64,000 nt of DNA from Galaxea fascicularis (Eukaryota; Cnidaria; Anthozoa; Scleractinia; Euphylliidae), in the NCBI GenBank assembly GCA_948470475.1, contig OX419339.1, forward strand, positions 12,098,363 through 12,162,362, read 5' to 3'. The stretch's first letter is position 1, and each line of letters starts with the position of its first letter. Shown piece by piece: positions 25,101-29,753 of this stretch. The position numbers and the translations under genes were made by a program. The notes under the pieces are model-generated. The model saw only the letters and a program-made list of their open reading frames with translations, had not been told where the DNA came from and did no database searches.

Positions 25101-28100
25101 TTCGCGGGAAACGTGGCGTTGACCTTCATCGCCCTGGAAACCAGGTCCACTCTCACGTCTGCGACCTCCGCCAGCTTGGCCACCACCGCTGGGAGAGAGG
25201 CTGTTGTTTCCGACAGAACATCCTCTTCCAGAAACGCAATTCAAGGGATTTCCACCGGGTGGGCCACAGAGTGTTTGGTTTTTTCCACACGTGTTCTGTC
25301 CGCATGTGAACTCAAAGCGAGGGACACAAGGTCTTCTCTCCTTGCAGGGAACCTGTGATTAAATCATAATATTATGAGCATAATCTTAAATTTTGCTGTT
25401 GCCTTAAACCCACTATTCACTGTCTATACTCGTGCACAAAATGTTTGCACAACTTTGAGAGAAAGATATGAAATGAATGTTAGTGAAGAGACCAAGCCCT
25501 GGTATATCCTCTTAAAGACAACACGAGAACACAATAGGCCAGTCAATTTTCAAAGTGTTTGGTTACAAGGCGGTTCCTGGCTAACACACCCAACACTTTG
25601 ATAAATGGAAATATTACGCAAGTTGTTGAATGTTTGAACATGAGAAATTTGAAAAAGTCATTGAATCAATCCAATCCCTTGTGACTTTTGTTTTGTGGCT
25701 GAATTCTCCTTTTAAACTGAAAACCCTTAGTACCTACCTAATTGTGTTCTGAGGACAAATCGCGTAAAAAAAAGGGCCAGTACAGTTTTGGCCCAAAAAG
25801 TTGAAGACCCTCTGACGAGGGCAACGCCTTATAATGAGTCAAAAATGAATCGGAACTATTCTTGGTTTTCAGTCACGTGACTAGCGGCCATATTGGTTCA
25901 ATGAAACAAAAGAAAGTATTTGCATAAAAATAGAGTTCAATTCCCAGAGGGTTAGCCTTGTGCACCAACATGGCCGCCATTCCTTTGTTTTTGTGCACCA
26001 ACATGGCCGCCGTGACGTCACTTACAAACCAGCAATGAACGAGTTGCCAGTAATCGGATCCCTGTCTTATGCGCATAAGGGGGTGTTTACATGACAGCGG
26101 GGCGACTTTCGCGCCGGGGCGAGTTCACTCCGGTTCCCTCTCATAGCTCTATATTTGTTTACATGATACCACCACAAAATGTCATGCCGGCGCGAGTCGC
26201 CCCGGAGTGAGTTCACCCCGGTTCTCGCACCGGGCCGAGAATTTCACTCCGGTACGAGATTTCGCAATGGTATCATGTAAACGCGAAACGACCACTCGTT
26301 TCGGTGTGAAATCAGTTCGCAGTATTAATTGAAGTTTCATCAATTTTATGGCACTAAAAGACTCGCACCCCAATAAACACGGTGCAACTTTTCATCTCGC
26401 CCCGGAATAAAAGTCGCGCCGGTATCATGTAAACACTCCCTAAGGCAGGGATCCGATTACTGGCACATTCATCAGCAATTCAACATGAGCTGAAGACTTC
26501 TGATAGATTTTCACAGATCACGCACTATTCAAGTAGCTGCCTTCCGAACAATAGAACAGTTCTTGTGACAAGGGTACCACATTGTGAAACCAAGGCAACA
26601 GCAAAACAGAGTGTATTTACATACTCAACAGGACGAAAGTTGCAATAATTTTAGCACAGCAGTCATTGTCACCCTTAAGAATGCAGAAGGTAAATATAAA
26701 CATTCCCAAACATTGTATTTTTGGAATTCGAAAAAAAATGTTTACATTTTGTAGGAATTCGCACGAAAGTAACAGTGAGAACAAGGGGATTTTGTGAGAA
26801 ATACTAACAGATGAATAGAAGCCTGTCATTAGTCAATTTGGTTCTGTCCATAATTGTGACAATATCTAATGACCTGTGCTTAAGGACAAGCGCATGCCAA
26901 ATTCAGAAGCCCCTGTCGTTAAAAACACAAAGGCCTCCAATTAACGGCTTTTGCAGACAACCAAAACAAATAAGATAACTAAATTTGCTTCGGGGAATGA
27001 AAAAGGTTGACGTTCACGAAGCTGTAAACTCTTTTCTCAATCACGTAATTTCAGTAAAAAGAAGTAACGAAATTAATGCTGAATCACGAAAATACGTTTC
27101 AACAAACAGTAACTATGATTCAGGGTTGTACAACGTAGCGTAGCGTAGCCTGCGAACACGAAAGAATGACCGTGGTAACATGCGCAAACAAGAACAAGGC
27201 GGCTTAACTGCAAATTGGCGCACAAGAAATGGGTGACGAATAAAGCAGCGATTTTTTTTTTAACCAAGCTCGAATTTCCTTTTTCAGATTTTGAATCATC
27301 AGTATAACAATTTCTCTACTCTGGCAAATTATTTGGGTTTTGCAAATTAAAACAAGGGGTTGCTTTGGAAAACATTTGCCTATTTCTGATATTTTACAAC
27401 TTTTGTTCCCTTCTTTTGTTCAAGGTTTGCCTAGATATACCCTTGGTGGTAATTTTTCCCTCGTAGAAGGTTTTGAACACGCAAAAAAAGGAAACTTGTA
27501 ACGGGAAAAACTTGGGGCGAAAACGTATTCCTGTGAAGGTTTCACAAGTTTTTAAGAGAAACAAATTATTTTCTAAAATTTAAACGAAAAAATGTGGCGA
27601 AAATTTTCTTATCACGAAAACTTAAAGCTGTAAAACAAGACGTTTCATTCGAGAGAAAAATTGTCCGTATTCGTTCCAGGAATTTATTTTATCAATTACT
27701 GAGAAATTCGCCAAAAACTATATTTTTGCTTAAATTCAAACATTGCAATGGAGTCTTTCACAGCAAATTTGCATAGACGAAACCATTACTGGAAAAAGTG
27801 GAAGGGAAATTAAACTGTTATTGATCCGGTCCATTTTGTGTGTTGTTTTGCAAACATCATCAATCCACATGTCTCAGGAAAATTTTGAGTAAATGGATTA
27901 TTTTCTCTTTTTGATACCGGGCTGTCAAATGTAAAAAAACTGTAATCTGTCGTATAATTTTTCATTTTGGTATTTACAGGCAATACGATAAAGGAAATTC
28001 TCAAACACTTTTAGCTCTCGTCAAATTTTGTACTGCTTTACTATCAGAAACGGGCTCACATAATCTGACACCAAAAAATCTATAATAAGTAATGAACTCT

Positions 28101-28458
28101 GAAAATCCCTTGGTTATAAAAATGTAAAAACGATTTAACTGACTTGAGAGATAAATTTCAACAATTCTGGAAAGACTGGCAGGAAAACTCGAGCTCTGAA
28201 AAAAGTATTACAAAAATTCATTCTTACCTGACCAGCTGGACACTGCTGCGGGGTCTTCTGGTCTTGGCTAACAACGACATTGAATACGAGCACAAGGAGA
28301 CCAAACCCCCAAAATGCTGCAAGGCGAAAGACAGCTCAATATCAAATTACAAAACCAAGCATCGTTATAGCGTACGCCTTTTCGATGACACGTTAAATAA
28401 AATCATAGTACGAAGTTTTCAGACGTAAAGCAAGTTTATACTCACCAGTAAACTGCAT
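707..28458 (-). CDS. Polycystin-1/REJ-class large extracellular protein, 5' part (23 exons, 3' end outside window)
   Basis: Coding exons in order: 28446-28458, 28228-28316, 24251-25352, 23933-23974, 22896-23340, 22124-22437, 20733-20850, 19874-20143, 16752-16977, 15744-15921, 15118-15296, 13999-14181 (or 13918-14181), 12992-13478, 12297-12578, 11291-11451, 10039-10349, 8514-9313, 6532-6882, 6165-6304, 5671-5779, 2565-2802, 1427-1629, 707-931. All use GT-AG and every phase joins, giving about 2,155 residues. Order: signal peptide (1-21), cysteine modules (about 35-800), a poorly conserved stretch, D-x-C-x-x-C array (about 1,216-1,450), IPT/TIG (about 1,515-1,600), REJ-like region (from about 1,734). 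Many N-glycosylation sequons. IPT plus REJ points to the polycystin-1/fibrocystin class; a coral skeletal matrix protein called PKD1-related protein is, from memory, the nearest named relative. GPS, PLAT and membrane helices, if present, lie beyond the left edge. No LRR or C-type lectin seen. Confidence 0.8.
1427..1629 (-). CDS. PKD1-like exon 22, REJ-like region
   Basis: Acceptor CAACCAACAG, donor GGAG|GTAATT; phase 2 in, 1 out. Reads CAVTLTYFKSNMNASTSVYF then VKIIKVTTRGEKVVFIAVV and LKIEWSCQQKDKG, another strand pair followed by the W-x-C that opens the next segment. Confidence 0.8.
2098..2175 (+). repeat. tRNA-derived repeat fragment with (TTAGTAGA) repeats
   Basis: Three direct TTAGTAGA units are followed by AGAGCGCTACACCGG and a B-box-like GGGTTCGAATGCC. 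It resembles the 3' half of a tRNA-related SINE head and is too degenerate to be a working tRNA. Confidence 0.45.
2565..2802 (-). CDS. PKD1-like exon 21, REJ-like region
   Basis: Acceptor ATTTGTTTTAG, donor AAGAT|GTAAG; phase 1 in, 2 out. Reads GEQRVISAHNETVCDGSGSS then DPNN and PIFLWTCKC, matching the REJ/PKD D-G-S-x-S-x-D-P and W-x-C pattern. Confidence 0.8.
2893..3240. mobile_element. MITE-like element, family A copy 1
   Basis: Ends form imperfect inverted repeats (TAGGGAGTTTTAGCAGCGAC... against TAGAGAGTTTTAGCAATGAG...), both running into GACGGC. The interior (for example AATTTGTTTAACTT, CGTTGTTGTTTTGCAGA, CGCACGTGCAGAG) is shared with the copy at 35226-35589. No ORF; lies in the intron before exon 21 of the PKD1-like gene. 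Confidence 0.7.
3346..3524. mobile_element. Short TIR element with CRE and GCGGCCATG motifs
   Basis: Perfect 15-bp inverted ends (ATAGAGTGTTTTCAC at 3346-3360; its complement at 3510-3524) next to TA, as in Tc1/mariner-type MITEs. Inside are a CRE palindrome (TGACGTCA) and two tandem copies of GGCCATGTTGGTGTCCCAAA. A related copy lies reversed at 25866-26025. Confidence 0.65.
4127..4169. repeat. (TA)n microsatellite
   Basis: A pure TA run of about 30 bases flanked by ACAAT and ATTGT, making the whole block a palindrome. Intronic. Confidence 0.9.
4275..4532. mobile_element. 258-bp element with 19-bp inverted ends enclosing a tRNA-like sequence
   Basis: ATTAGTAGTGTAGGATGGG at 4275-4293 is repeated as its exact reverse complement at 4514-4532. 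Between them lies the tRNA(Thr)-like sequence at 4407-4475. No protein frame. Confidence 0.6.
4407..4475 (+). tRNA. tRNA-Thr(GGT)-like sequence, probably a SINE head or pseudogene
   Basis: GTTCAGT pairs with GCTGAAC (7-bp acceptor including one G-T) and the T arm is perfect (CCGGG TTCGACT CCCGG). The anticodon loop CCGGTAA would read GGT (threonine). Against function: position 33 is C instead of U, the D stem has 3 bp and the anticodon stem has one mismatch. More likely a tRNA-derived repeat than a working gene. Confidence 0.45.
4613..4870 (+). repeat. Local direct repeat and 17-base C run
   Basis: CCCTGTGCTTTGG...CACCCACCCACTG near 4616-4650 recurs at about 4831-4870 (CCCTGTGCTTTTG...CACCCACCCACTG). 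A C17 run sits at 4810-4826 just before the second copy. Intronic, noncoding. Confidence 0.5.
5671..5779 (-). CDS. PKD1-like exon 20, REJ-like region
   Basis: 109 bases, acceptor TTATCTCTTCCAG, donor AAAAG|GTGTG; phase 0 in, 1 out. Reads VLKCNLTTYVRNDDSLRARA then KLTIVVKTRSLIAKIK, the beta strand pair (Y-x-x-x-V..A-x-A-x-L-x-V) that closes one REJ segment. Found by the phase gap between exons 19 and 21. Confidence 0.75.
5923..6150 (+). repeat. Purine-rich GA tract
   Basis: About 220 bases almost wholly A and G on the plus strand (GAGAAGAGAAGAGAAGAGGA and variants), in the intron just downstream of exon 19. On the transcribed minus strand it becomes a long pyrimidine tract. Confidence 0.8.
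6165..6304 (-). CDS. PKD1-like exon 19, REJ-like region
   Basis: Acceptor TTTTCTTCCAG, donor GACAA|GTAAGG; phase 1 in, 0 out. Reads KVQAPTCVTRNKRLMSYSWN, then CDDRGLEF and LKIGADQLTAGQ, the Y-x-W-x-C followed by L-x-I-x-x-x-x-L pattern seen in REJ regions. Confidence 0.8.
6532..6882 (-). CDS. PKD1-like exon 18, REJ-like region start
   Basis: Acceptor GATATTACAG, donor AGAG|GTAAG, phase 1 both ends. Reads GFCDSFTISVVTNQR and later YNITVCGKEDFNGQETC and SIRLKFR. The C-x-S/D-hydrophobic opening after an IPT linker matches how REJ regions begin in polycystins. Confidence 0.8.
7301..8281. mobile_element. PIF/Harbinger-type DNA transposon remnant
   Basis: Inverted ends AGGGACTTTAAGCAAGGACT (7301-7320) and its complement ending at 8281, with pairing extending about 40 bp, flanked by a 3-bp duplication ATT (7298-7300 and 8282-8284). 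A 3-bp duplication fits PIF/Harbinger. The interior holds only the N-terminus of a transposase (7476-7691), so the element is internally deleted. It sits in the intron between exons 17 and 18 of the PKD1-like gene. Confidence 0.75.
7476..7691 (+). pseudogene. Harbinger-like transposase, N-terminal fragment
   Basis: A 71-codon frame starting MPSFKEIRDLLFLSHGNNF, then ISDEEFLVLYEEY and FDLDEMTEDECLAEF. This resembles the N-terminal leader of HARBI1-like nucleases common in cnidarian genomes (from memory). The frame breaks right after AEF, before the DDE nuclease core, so no catalytic domain remains. It is not part of the host gene, which is on the other strand. Confidence 0.6.
8514..9313 (-). 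CDS. PKD1-like exon 17, IPT/TIG domain
   Basis: 800 bases, acceptor TTTCCATTGCAG, donor AGTTG|GTAAG; phase 2 in, 1 out. Contains RPQIFEVSPNETQVNTSSNV then TVTGSGFVNTSTLQC, the hallmark start of an IPT/TIG (Ig-like) fold with its P-x-I-x-x-V-S-P and GSGF motifs. The remainder has paired cysteines (ECGNGRWKSC, SRCLCREE) and ends in the linker KLSAPEEV that precedes the REJ region. Confidence 0.85.
9749..9883. mobile_element. 135-bp TIR element
   Basis: ATTTCACCACCAAGCCTCGT at the left end is mirrored by ACGAGGCTTGGTGGTGAATT at the right. No ORF. Lies in the intron between exons 16 and 17. Confidence 0.65.
10039..10349 (-). CDS. PKD1-like exon 16, end of the array
   Basis: Acceptor AAAATCAACAG, donor GAAAG|GTATT; phase 0 in, 2 out. 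Continues SDCFPDICVGG, then KDICGDCGGKNKCVDCAG and RWDSCNLCL. It then leaves the array with DIKAVNGDESTQLCVTVAG, the lead-in to the IPT region. Confidence 0.85.
10520..10670. repeat. Dispersed repeat, family B copy 1
   Basis: Contains TTTCCCGCGCTTGGCGC, then TGATTGG boxes, GGTCAGAGTAA and ACGACAATCAATTGAA. The same order recurs at 21945-22095. Intronic. Confidence 0.55.
11291..11451 (-). CDS. PKD1-like exon 15, D-x-C-x-x-C array
   Basis: Acceptor CTTGCACCAG, donor TGTGG|GTGAGT; phase 1 in, 0 out. Reads DECDNCLDPDVEPPYC, then YYDECNVCQING and DCNGDCSGTAVW. The DCNG-x-C-x-GTA signature is typical of secreted cysteine arrays next to polycystin-type domains. Confidence 0.85.
11659..11856. mobile_element. 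Small TIR element with G12 and C18 inner runs
   Basis: AGCGGATTCAGGG followed by a G run (11670-11681) faces a C run (11809-11826) and CCCTGGATCCGCGCC. The ends form an imperfect inverted repeat of the GCGGATCCAGG type. No ORF; intronic. Confidence 0.55.
12196..12210 (+). repeat. C15 homopolymer
   Basis: Fifteen consecutive C, followed by further C-rich sequence, in the intron after exon 14. Confidence 0.9.
12297..12578 (-). CDS. PKD1-like exon 14, start of the D-x-C-x-x-C array
   Basis: Acceptor TTTCTTTCAG, donor AGAG|GTAAG, phase 1 both ends. After a beta-like part it reads KDYCGKCVKKDRNKCLGCDD, the first units of an array of aspartate-led cysteine pairs that continues over exons 15 and 16. 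Confidence 0.8.
12992..13478 (-). CDS. PKD1-like exon 13
   Basis: Acceptor GTTTTCTAAAG, donor GGAG|GTAAG; phase 0 in, 1 out. Starts ESCTASNNKECSLGTKED and runs about 162 residues with KMCIDVLVLIKT and GDCITFKSKG. No named domain recognised; sequence is well behaved in one frame. Confidence 0.8.
13999..14181 (-). CDS. PKD1-like exon 12 (3' end uncertain)
   Basis: Acceptor TGTTTCTCACAG, phase 0. Encodes AKEEDLRKIYNIYSSLSVSL and a basic helical segment. Two in-phase donors exist: AAAAAG|GTATCG (end 13999) and the weaker CGA|GTACTC (end 13918), which would add 27 residues including VSMCGTCNGG. Both give phase 0 into exon 13. Confidence 0.65.
14369..14545. mobile_element. Long near-perfect hairpin (MITE/foldback)
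   Basis: The left arm (14369-14437, beginning AATAGGCCATTTCCGAGTTC) and right arm (14477-14545) are reverse complements over about 68 bp with roughly two mismatches, around a 39-base AT-rich loop. No ORF. Lies in the intron between exons 11 and 12. Confidence 0.8.
14735..14900 (-). repeat. tRNA-derived SINE-like repeat
   Basis: On the minus strand a perfect T arm (CCGGG TTCGATT CCCGG) follows GAGAAGGCGATGTGTC. Downstream comes a tail with TCTCTACTCAGCTCCGAGAG and AACATTTGACTTGATTTG. The tRNA head plus unrelated body is SINE-like. Confidence 0.5.
15118..15296 (-). CDS. PKD1-like exon 11
   Basis: Acceptor TTTTCCTCTCCAG, donor AGTGCA|GTAAGT; phase 1 in, 0 out. Encodes VVLKCFSPLSRRAMDVPMRG through VTLTVVPACQAPAPQDPN with three cysteines. 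Confidence 0.75.
15744..15921 (-). CDS. PKD1-like exon 10
   Basis: Acceptor TTCTTCCCCAG, donor CAAG|GTCAGT; phase 0 in, 1 out. Encodes FSTFVRVVSNPANCSVLKV... to VVKQADPPKQ with two cysteines and NCS and NES sequons. Confidence 0.75.
16752..16977 (-). CDS. PKD1-like exon 9
   Basis: Acceptor TTCCCCTAAAAG, donor AACCA|GTAAG; phase 2 in, 0 out. Encodes LPSCAHGFLSFEIISSPRG... to PRLTVTHEGRPPINKP. Beta-rich character, no named domain. Splices cleanly to exon 10. Confidence 0.75.
17274..17400 (+). CDS. Nested gene exon 1
   Basis: ATG at 17274 gives MQNNANTSRTQTRASV, then MATKVVLSITALAVFNVLAK (first membrane segment) and VINDVG, ending GGGAG|GTAAGT in phase 1. Confidence 0.7.
17274..19429 (+). CDS. 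Nested antisense gene: 120-residue two-helix membrane protein (3 exons)
   Basis: Exons 17274-17400, 18429-18552 and 19318-19429 (TAG at 19427-19429), joined by GGGAG|GTAAGT, TATTTTAG, ACAAAG|GTAAGT and ATCTTGGCAG. The joins are phase 1 then phase 2, and the frame stays open to the stop. Residues about 20-38 (VVLSITALAVFNVLA...) and 56-73 (AVAHLILYFFFVLLYKLI) are strong membrane segments. Between them is a basic stretch (KLPKRVKKK), and the C-terminus is basic and Trp-rich (KSRRKWRRKWYGW). A second ATG at 17322 (GTTATGGCT) has a better start context. The family is not recognised. It lies wholly inside intron 16978-19873 of the minus-strand PKD1-like gene. A possible AATAAA lies at 19646. Confidence 0.7.
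18029..18331. mobile_element. Nested inverted repeats in intron 1 of the nested gene
   Basis: TATTAACCAAGCGCGAGGGC at about 18034 faces TTGGTTAATA at about 18168. Within these, GGGGGAATATCGGCCC faces GGGCCGATATTCCCCCC. A second pair, TTATTACACGACT (18182) and AGTCGTGTAATAA (18319), follows. These are probably one or two foldback-type elements. Confidence 0.6.
18429..18552 (+). CDS. Nested gene exon 2
   Basis: Acceptor TTTATTTTAG; reads GKLPKRVKKKIESAVAHLIL, then YFFFVLLYKLISHPVKILLR (second membrane segment). Donor CAAAG|GTAAGT, phase 2 out. Confidence 0.7.
19318..19429 (+). CDS. Nested gene exon 3 with stop
   Basis: Acceptor TTATCTTGGCAG; reads QIRLDQQFAERLHAAYRKPI then a basic, Trp-rich tail ending WYGW and TAG. 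No stop interrupts the joined frame. Confidence 0.7.
19646..19651 (+). terminator. Possible polyadenylation signal of the nested gene
   Basis: AATAAA about 220 bases after the nested gene's stop codon. The sequence is AT-rich, so chance is possible. Confidence 0.35.
19874..20143 (-). CDS. PKD1-like exon 8
   Basis: Acceptor CTTATTTCAG, donor TTAAG|GTAAG, phase 2 both ends. Starts CVPLGKCRSSRPSTPPLC, closing the cysteine module, then a Gly/Lys-rich segment with a second Cys. About 90 residues, no domain recognised. The next intron (16978-19873) hosts the antisense nested gene. Confidence 0.8.
20733..20850 (-). CDS. PKD1-like exon 7, cysteine-rich
   Basis: 118 bases, acceptor TTCCCTTAG, donor GGAAG|GTTAGC. 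Phase 1 in and 2 out, exactly what the flanking exons need. Reads AEILECGRKQCKRF, then SGTCRAKTSCQEKEEFCRPL, and continues into exon 8 as GRCVPLGKC, completing another cysteine core across the junction. Found from the phase gap, since it is too short to stand out. Confidence 0.7.
21945..22095. repeat. Dispersed repeat, family B copy 2
   Basis: Shares TTTCCCGCGCTTGGCGCAGG, then TGTGATTG, GGTCAGAGTAA and GACAGTCAATTGAA, in the same order as 10520-10670. It runs up to about 30 bp from the 3' end of exon 6 of the PKD1-like gene. Confidence 0.55.
22124..22437 (-). CDS. PKD1-like exon 6, cysteine module
   Basis: Acceptor CAATTGCAG, donor ATCAG|GTATG; phase 2 in, 1 out. Contains CSFSAMLQWLARRNKSC, matching CSYRAVIKWMATKN of exon 3, an acidic run (DDDDGNDD), and the core VFCRYRHVCLPKRANC. 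Confidence 0.8.
22896..23340 (-). CDS. PKD1-like exon 5, cysteine module
   Basis: 445 bases. The acceptor GTGCCATTTAG fits phase 1 and donor ATGAG|GTATG gives phase 2. Encodes HCLSLEAHC, then a helix-like stretch, then the module core CRNGTVFCPLSFRCVPKDR with C at the usual spacing. About 148 residues, in a secreted protein. Confidence 0.75.
23933..23974 (-). CDS. PKD1-like exon 4, 42-base micro-exon
   Basis: Acceptor TTTTTTCACAG, donor TCAG|GTAAAT. Exactly 42 bases, phase 1 in and phase 1 out, reading RIGNESLRNLTKS with one NLT sequon. It is symmetric, so it could be included or skipped without a frameshift. Confidence 0.6.
24251..25352 (-). CDS. PKD1-like exon 3, large cysteine-rich exon
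   Basis: 1,102 bases, about 367 residues (35-401). It starts VPCKERRPCVPRFEFTCG after a TCACAG acceptor and ends SLEP|GTAAG. It has a Gly/Ser/Arg-rich low-complexity linker, then two cysteine modules. Each has a helix-like part (CCRMRENPRRFARQLRNIS; CSYRAVIKWMATKNES) followed by a C-P-x-G-T-N-x-C core (CPKGTNFCPF; CPRGTNLCRS) and a closing C-x-P-x-x-x-x-C. Secreted, probably disulfide-bonded. No named domain recognised. Confidence 0.85.
25866..26025. mobile_element. Reversed relative of the 3346 element
   Basis: Read on the minus strand: TGACGTCACGGCGGCCATG then TTGGTGCACAAAAACAAAG, a second GGCGGCCATGTTGGTG, CTCTGGGAATTGAA and TATTTTTATGCAAATA. The order matches 3346-3524. Lies in intron 2 of the PKD1-like gene. 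Confidence 0.65.
26045..26465. mobile_element. Nested TIR elements in intron 2
   Basis: Outer 25-bp inverted repeat (TGCCAGTAATCGGATCCCTG... at 26045-26069; complement at 26441-26465, one mismatch). Inside is an element of about 360 bp whose ends (GGGTGTTTACATGA; TCATGTAAACACTCCC) are also inverted, with the related CGCGCCGG and CGCCCCGG motifs repeated. No ORF. Confidence 0.7.
28228..28316 (-). CDS. PKD1-like exon 2 (signal peptide core)
   Basis: Acceptor CCTTGCAG, donor CAG|GTAAG. Encodes the hydrophobic core of the signal peptide followed by SQDQKTPQQCPAGQ, which opens the cysteine-rich region. Phase 1 in, phase 0 out. Confidence 0.75.
28446..28458 (-). CDS. PKD1-like exon 1 (start codon)
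   Basis: Thirteen coding bases, ATG plus three codons and one base, then a CTG|GTGAGT donor. Joined to the next exon it gives a hydrophobic N-terminus (MQFTAFWGFGLL...VVVSQD), a clear signal peptide with likely cleavage near residue 21. Too short to be found by ORF length; the start is chosen because it completes the signal peptide in frame. Confidence 0.75.
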
Positions 28459-29077
28459 TTTGCTTGTTTTACAAACTCTTTAGGCTTGGTTCGAGACAGG
28501 CCTCTGGCAAGCTCCCGAGATATTAGACTGCAACACGAATTGAAGACAGGTCAACCAGCAGGTGCAGATATGTTGAAATGACTGTCTTTCGCACAACAGG
28601 GGAAAAATTAAATTTTGCATAGAATCGGGGCTTATTAATAATAAATACTGTTCTGTCGGTCCTCGAGGGCTCTCTTGAAACACAAGAACAGCAGCAGCTG
28701 TTAATTTAACTCGTATCTATGGTGATTAGCTGTAAACACTATCTCTAATGATTTCTTCAAATAGACTGACTTAAAGAAAAACAAAGAAATCATTTTGTTC
28801 AAATAGACTTCAAGAAAAGAAAATTTACTTGCAATAGTGCATTCCCATCACACAAAGACTTACAAACAACAAAAATTTACGCAAAAAAATAGGCTTTTAA
28901 TAATGAATGACATTCACTACAGAACAGCAATTGTTTATTTACTCGTATCTATGACGTATAACTGTAAGCAATATCTGTAATGATTTCTTGAAGTAAACAT
29001 TGAGAAAAATACAGAGAAATAACCAGGAATCATCATCATCGTCATTATCATCGTATCATCATCATTATCAACATCAA

Positions 29078-29112
<35 letters not shown>

Positions 29113-29346
29113 ATGCCTTGATAAATCCTTACATAGGACTTCCAGTTACTCAACATAAAACTTACACCAAGTAAATGATAAACAATACTACCGAACCTCC
29201 AGTGGTGGGTGTGAGGTCTTTCAGTTATCGCGATGATGAAACCTGGATTTGGCATTGAATGTGTCAGACTATCAAATTATCATTTAAATTAATGAATTGT
29301 CCACATGTAACTGATGTAAGATGTCTGAGATGCCAGTCATGGACAA
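28459..29346. other. Intergenic gap between the PKD1-like gene and PM20D2
   Basis: Holds the promoter side of the PKD1-like gene and the 3' flank of PM20D2. AT-rich with similar AATGATTTCTTCAAATAGAC-like stretches near 28749 and 28978. No gene seen apart from the microsatellite at 29023-29112. Confidence 0.5.
29023..29112 (+). repeat. (CAT)n microsatellite
   Basis: About 90 bases of CAT/ATC units, partly interrupted, with at least 13 perfect units at the end. On the minus strand it reads as poly-Asp in one frame, which is not a gene. Confidence 0.9.
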
Positions 29347-29753
29347 TTAACTTAACGTGACCCGAGGTTTCGATTTTCCGTGTTCTTTCTCAAAGTCACT
29401 CACAACTGATTCCCAAACTTGATCACTGCATAACACATCCAAGGCTGTCAAAGCCATCACTTTTGCCTGTATAACCGCTCTATCATGAGCTTCAGTCTTC
29501 CCTGCAGCCACAGTGAATTCTTTTGTGTGATTAGCCACAGAAGTGTCAATGTAGAAATAGGGGTGAATGGATGGTTTTACATGAGACACGTTACCCATGT
29601 CTGTTGAGCCAAAGGTGGCCTTAGCCTGCTCCTCTCGTGACGGGAAAGTCAAGCCAAGCTCCTCTGCATTGCTTTGGTAAATTTTTGCAAGTTGTTCATT
29701 TGTTGCCAAGTTTGAGAAAACAATAGAATGCCACTCTACATCCACAGTACAAC
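29347..29753 (-). CDS. PM20D2: PM20D2 exon 3 with stop
   Basis: Acceptor TTTCACCACAG; begins CTVDVEW and carries FGSTDMGNVSHVKPSIHPYF and AGKTEAHDRAV, ending PRVTLS and TAA at 29347-29349. Confidence 0.9.

Noticed and set aside
28935..29255. Minus-strand frame with a run of Asp
   Set aside because: It is the (CAT)n microsatellite read on the other strand.
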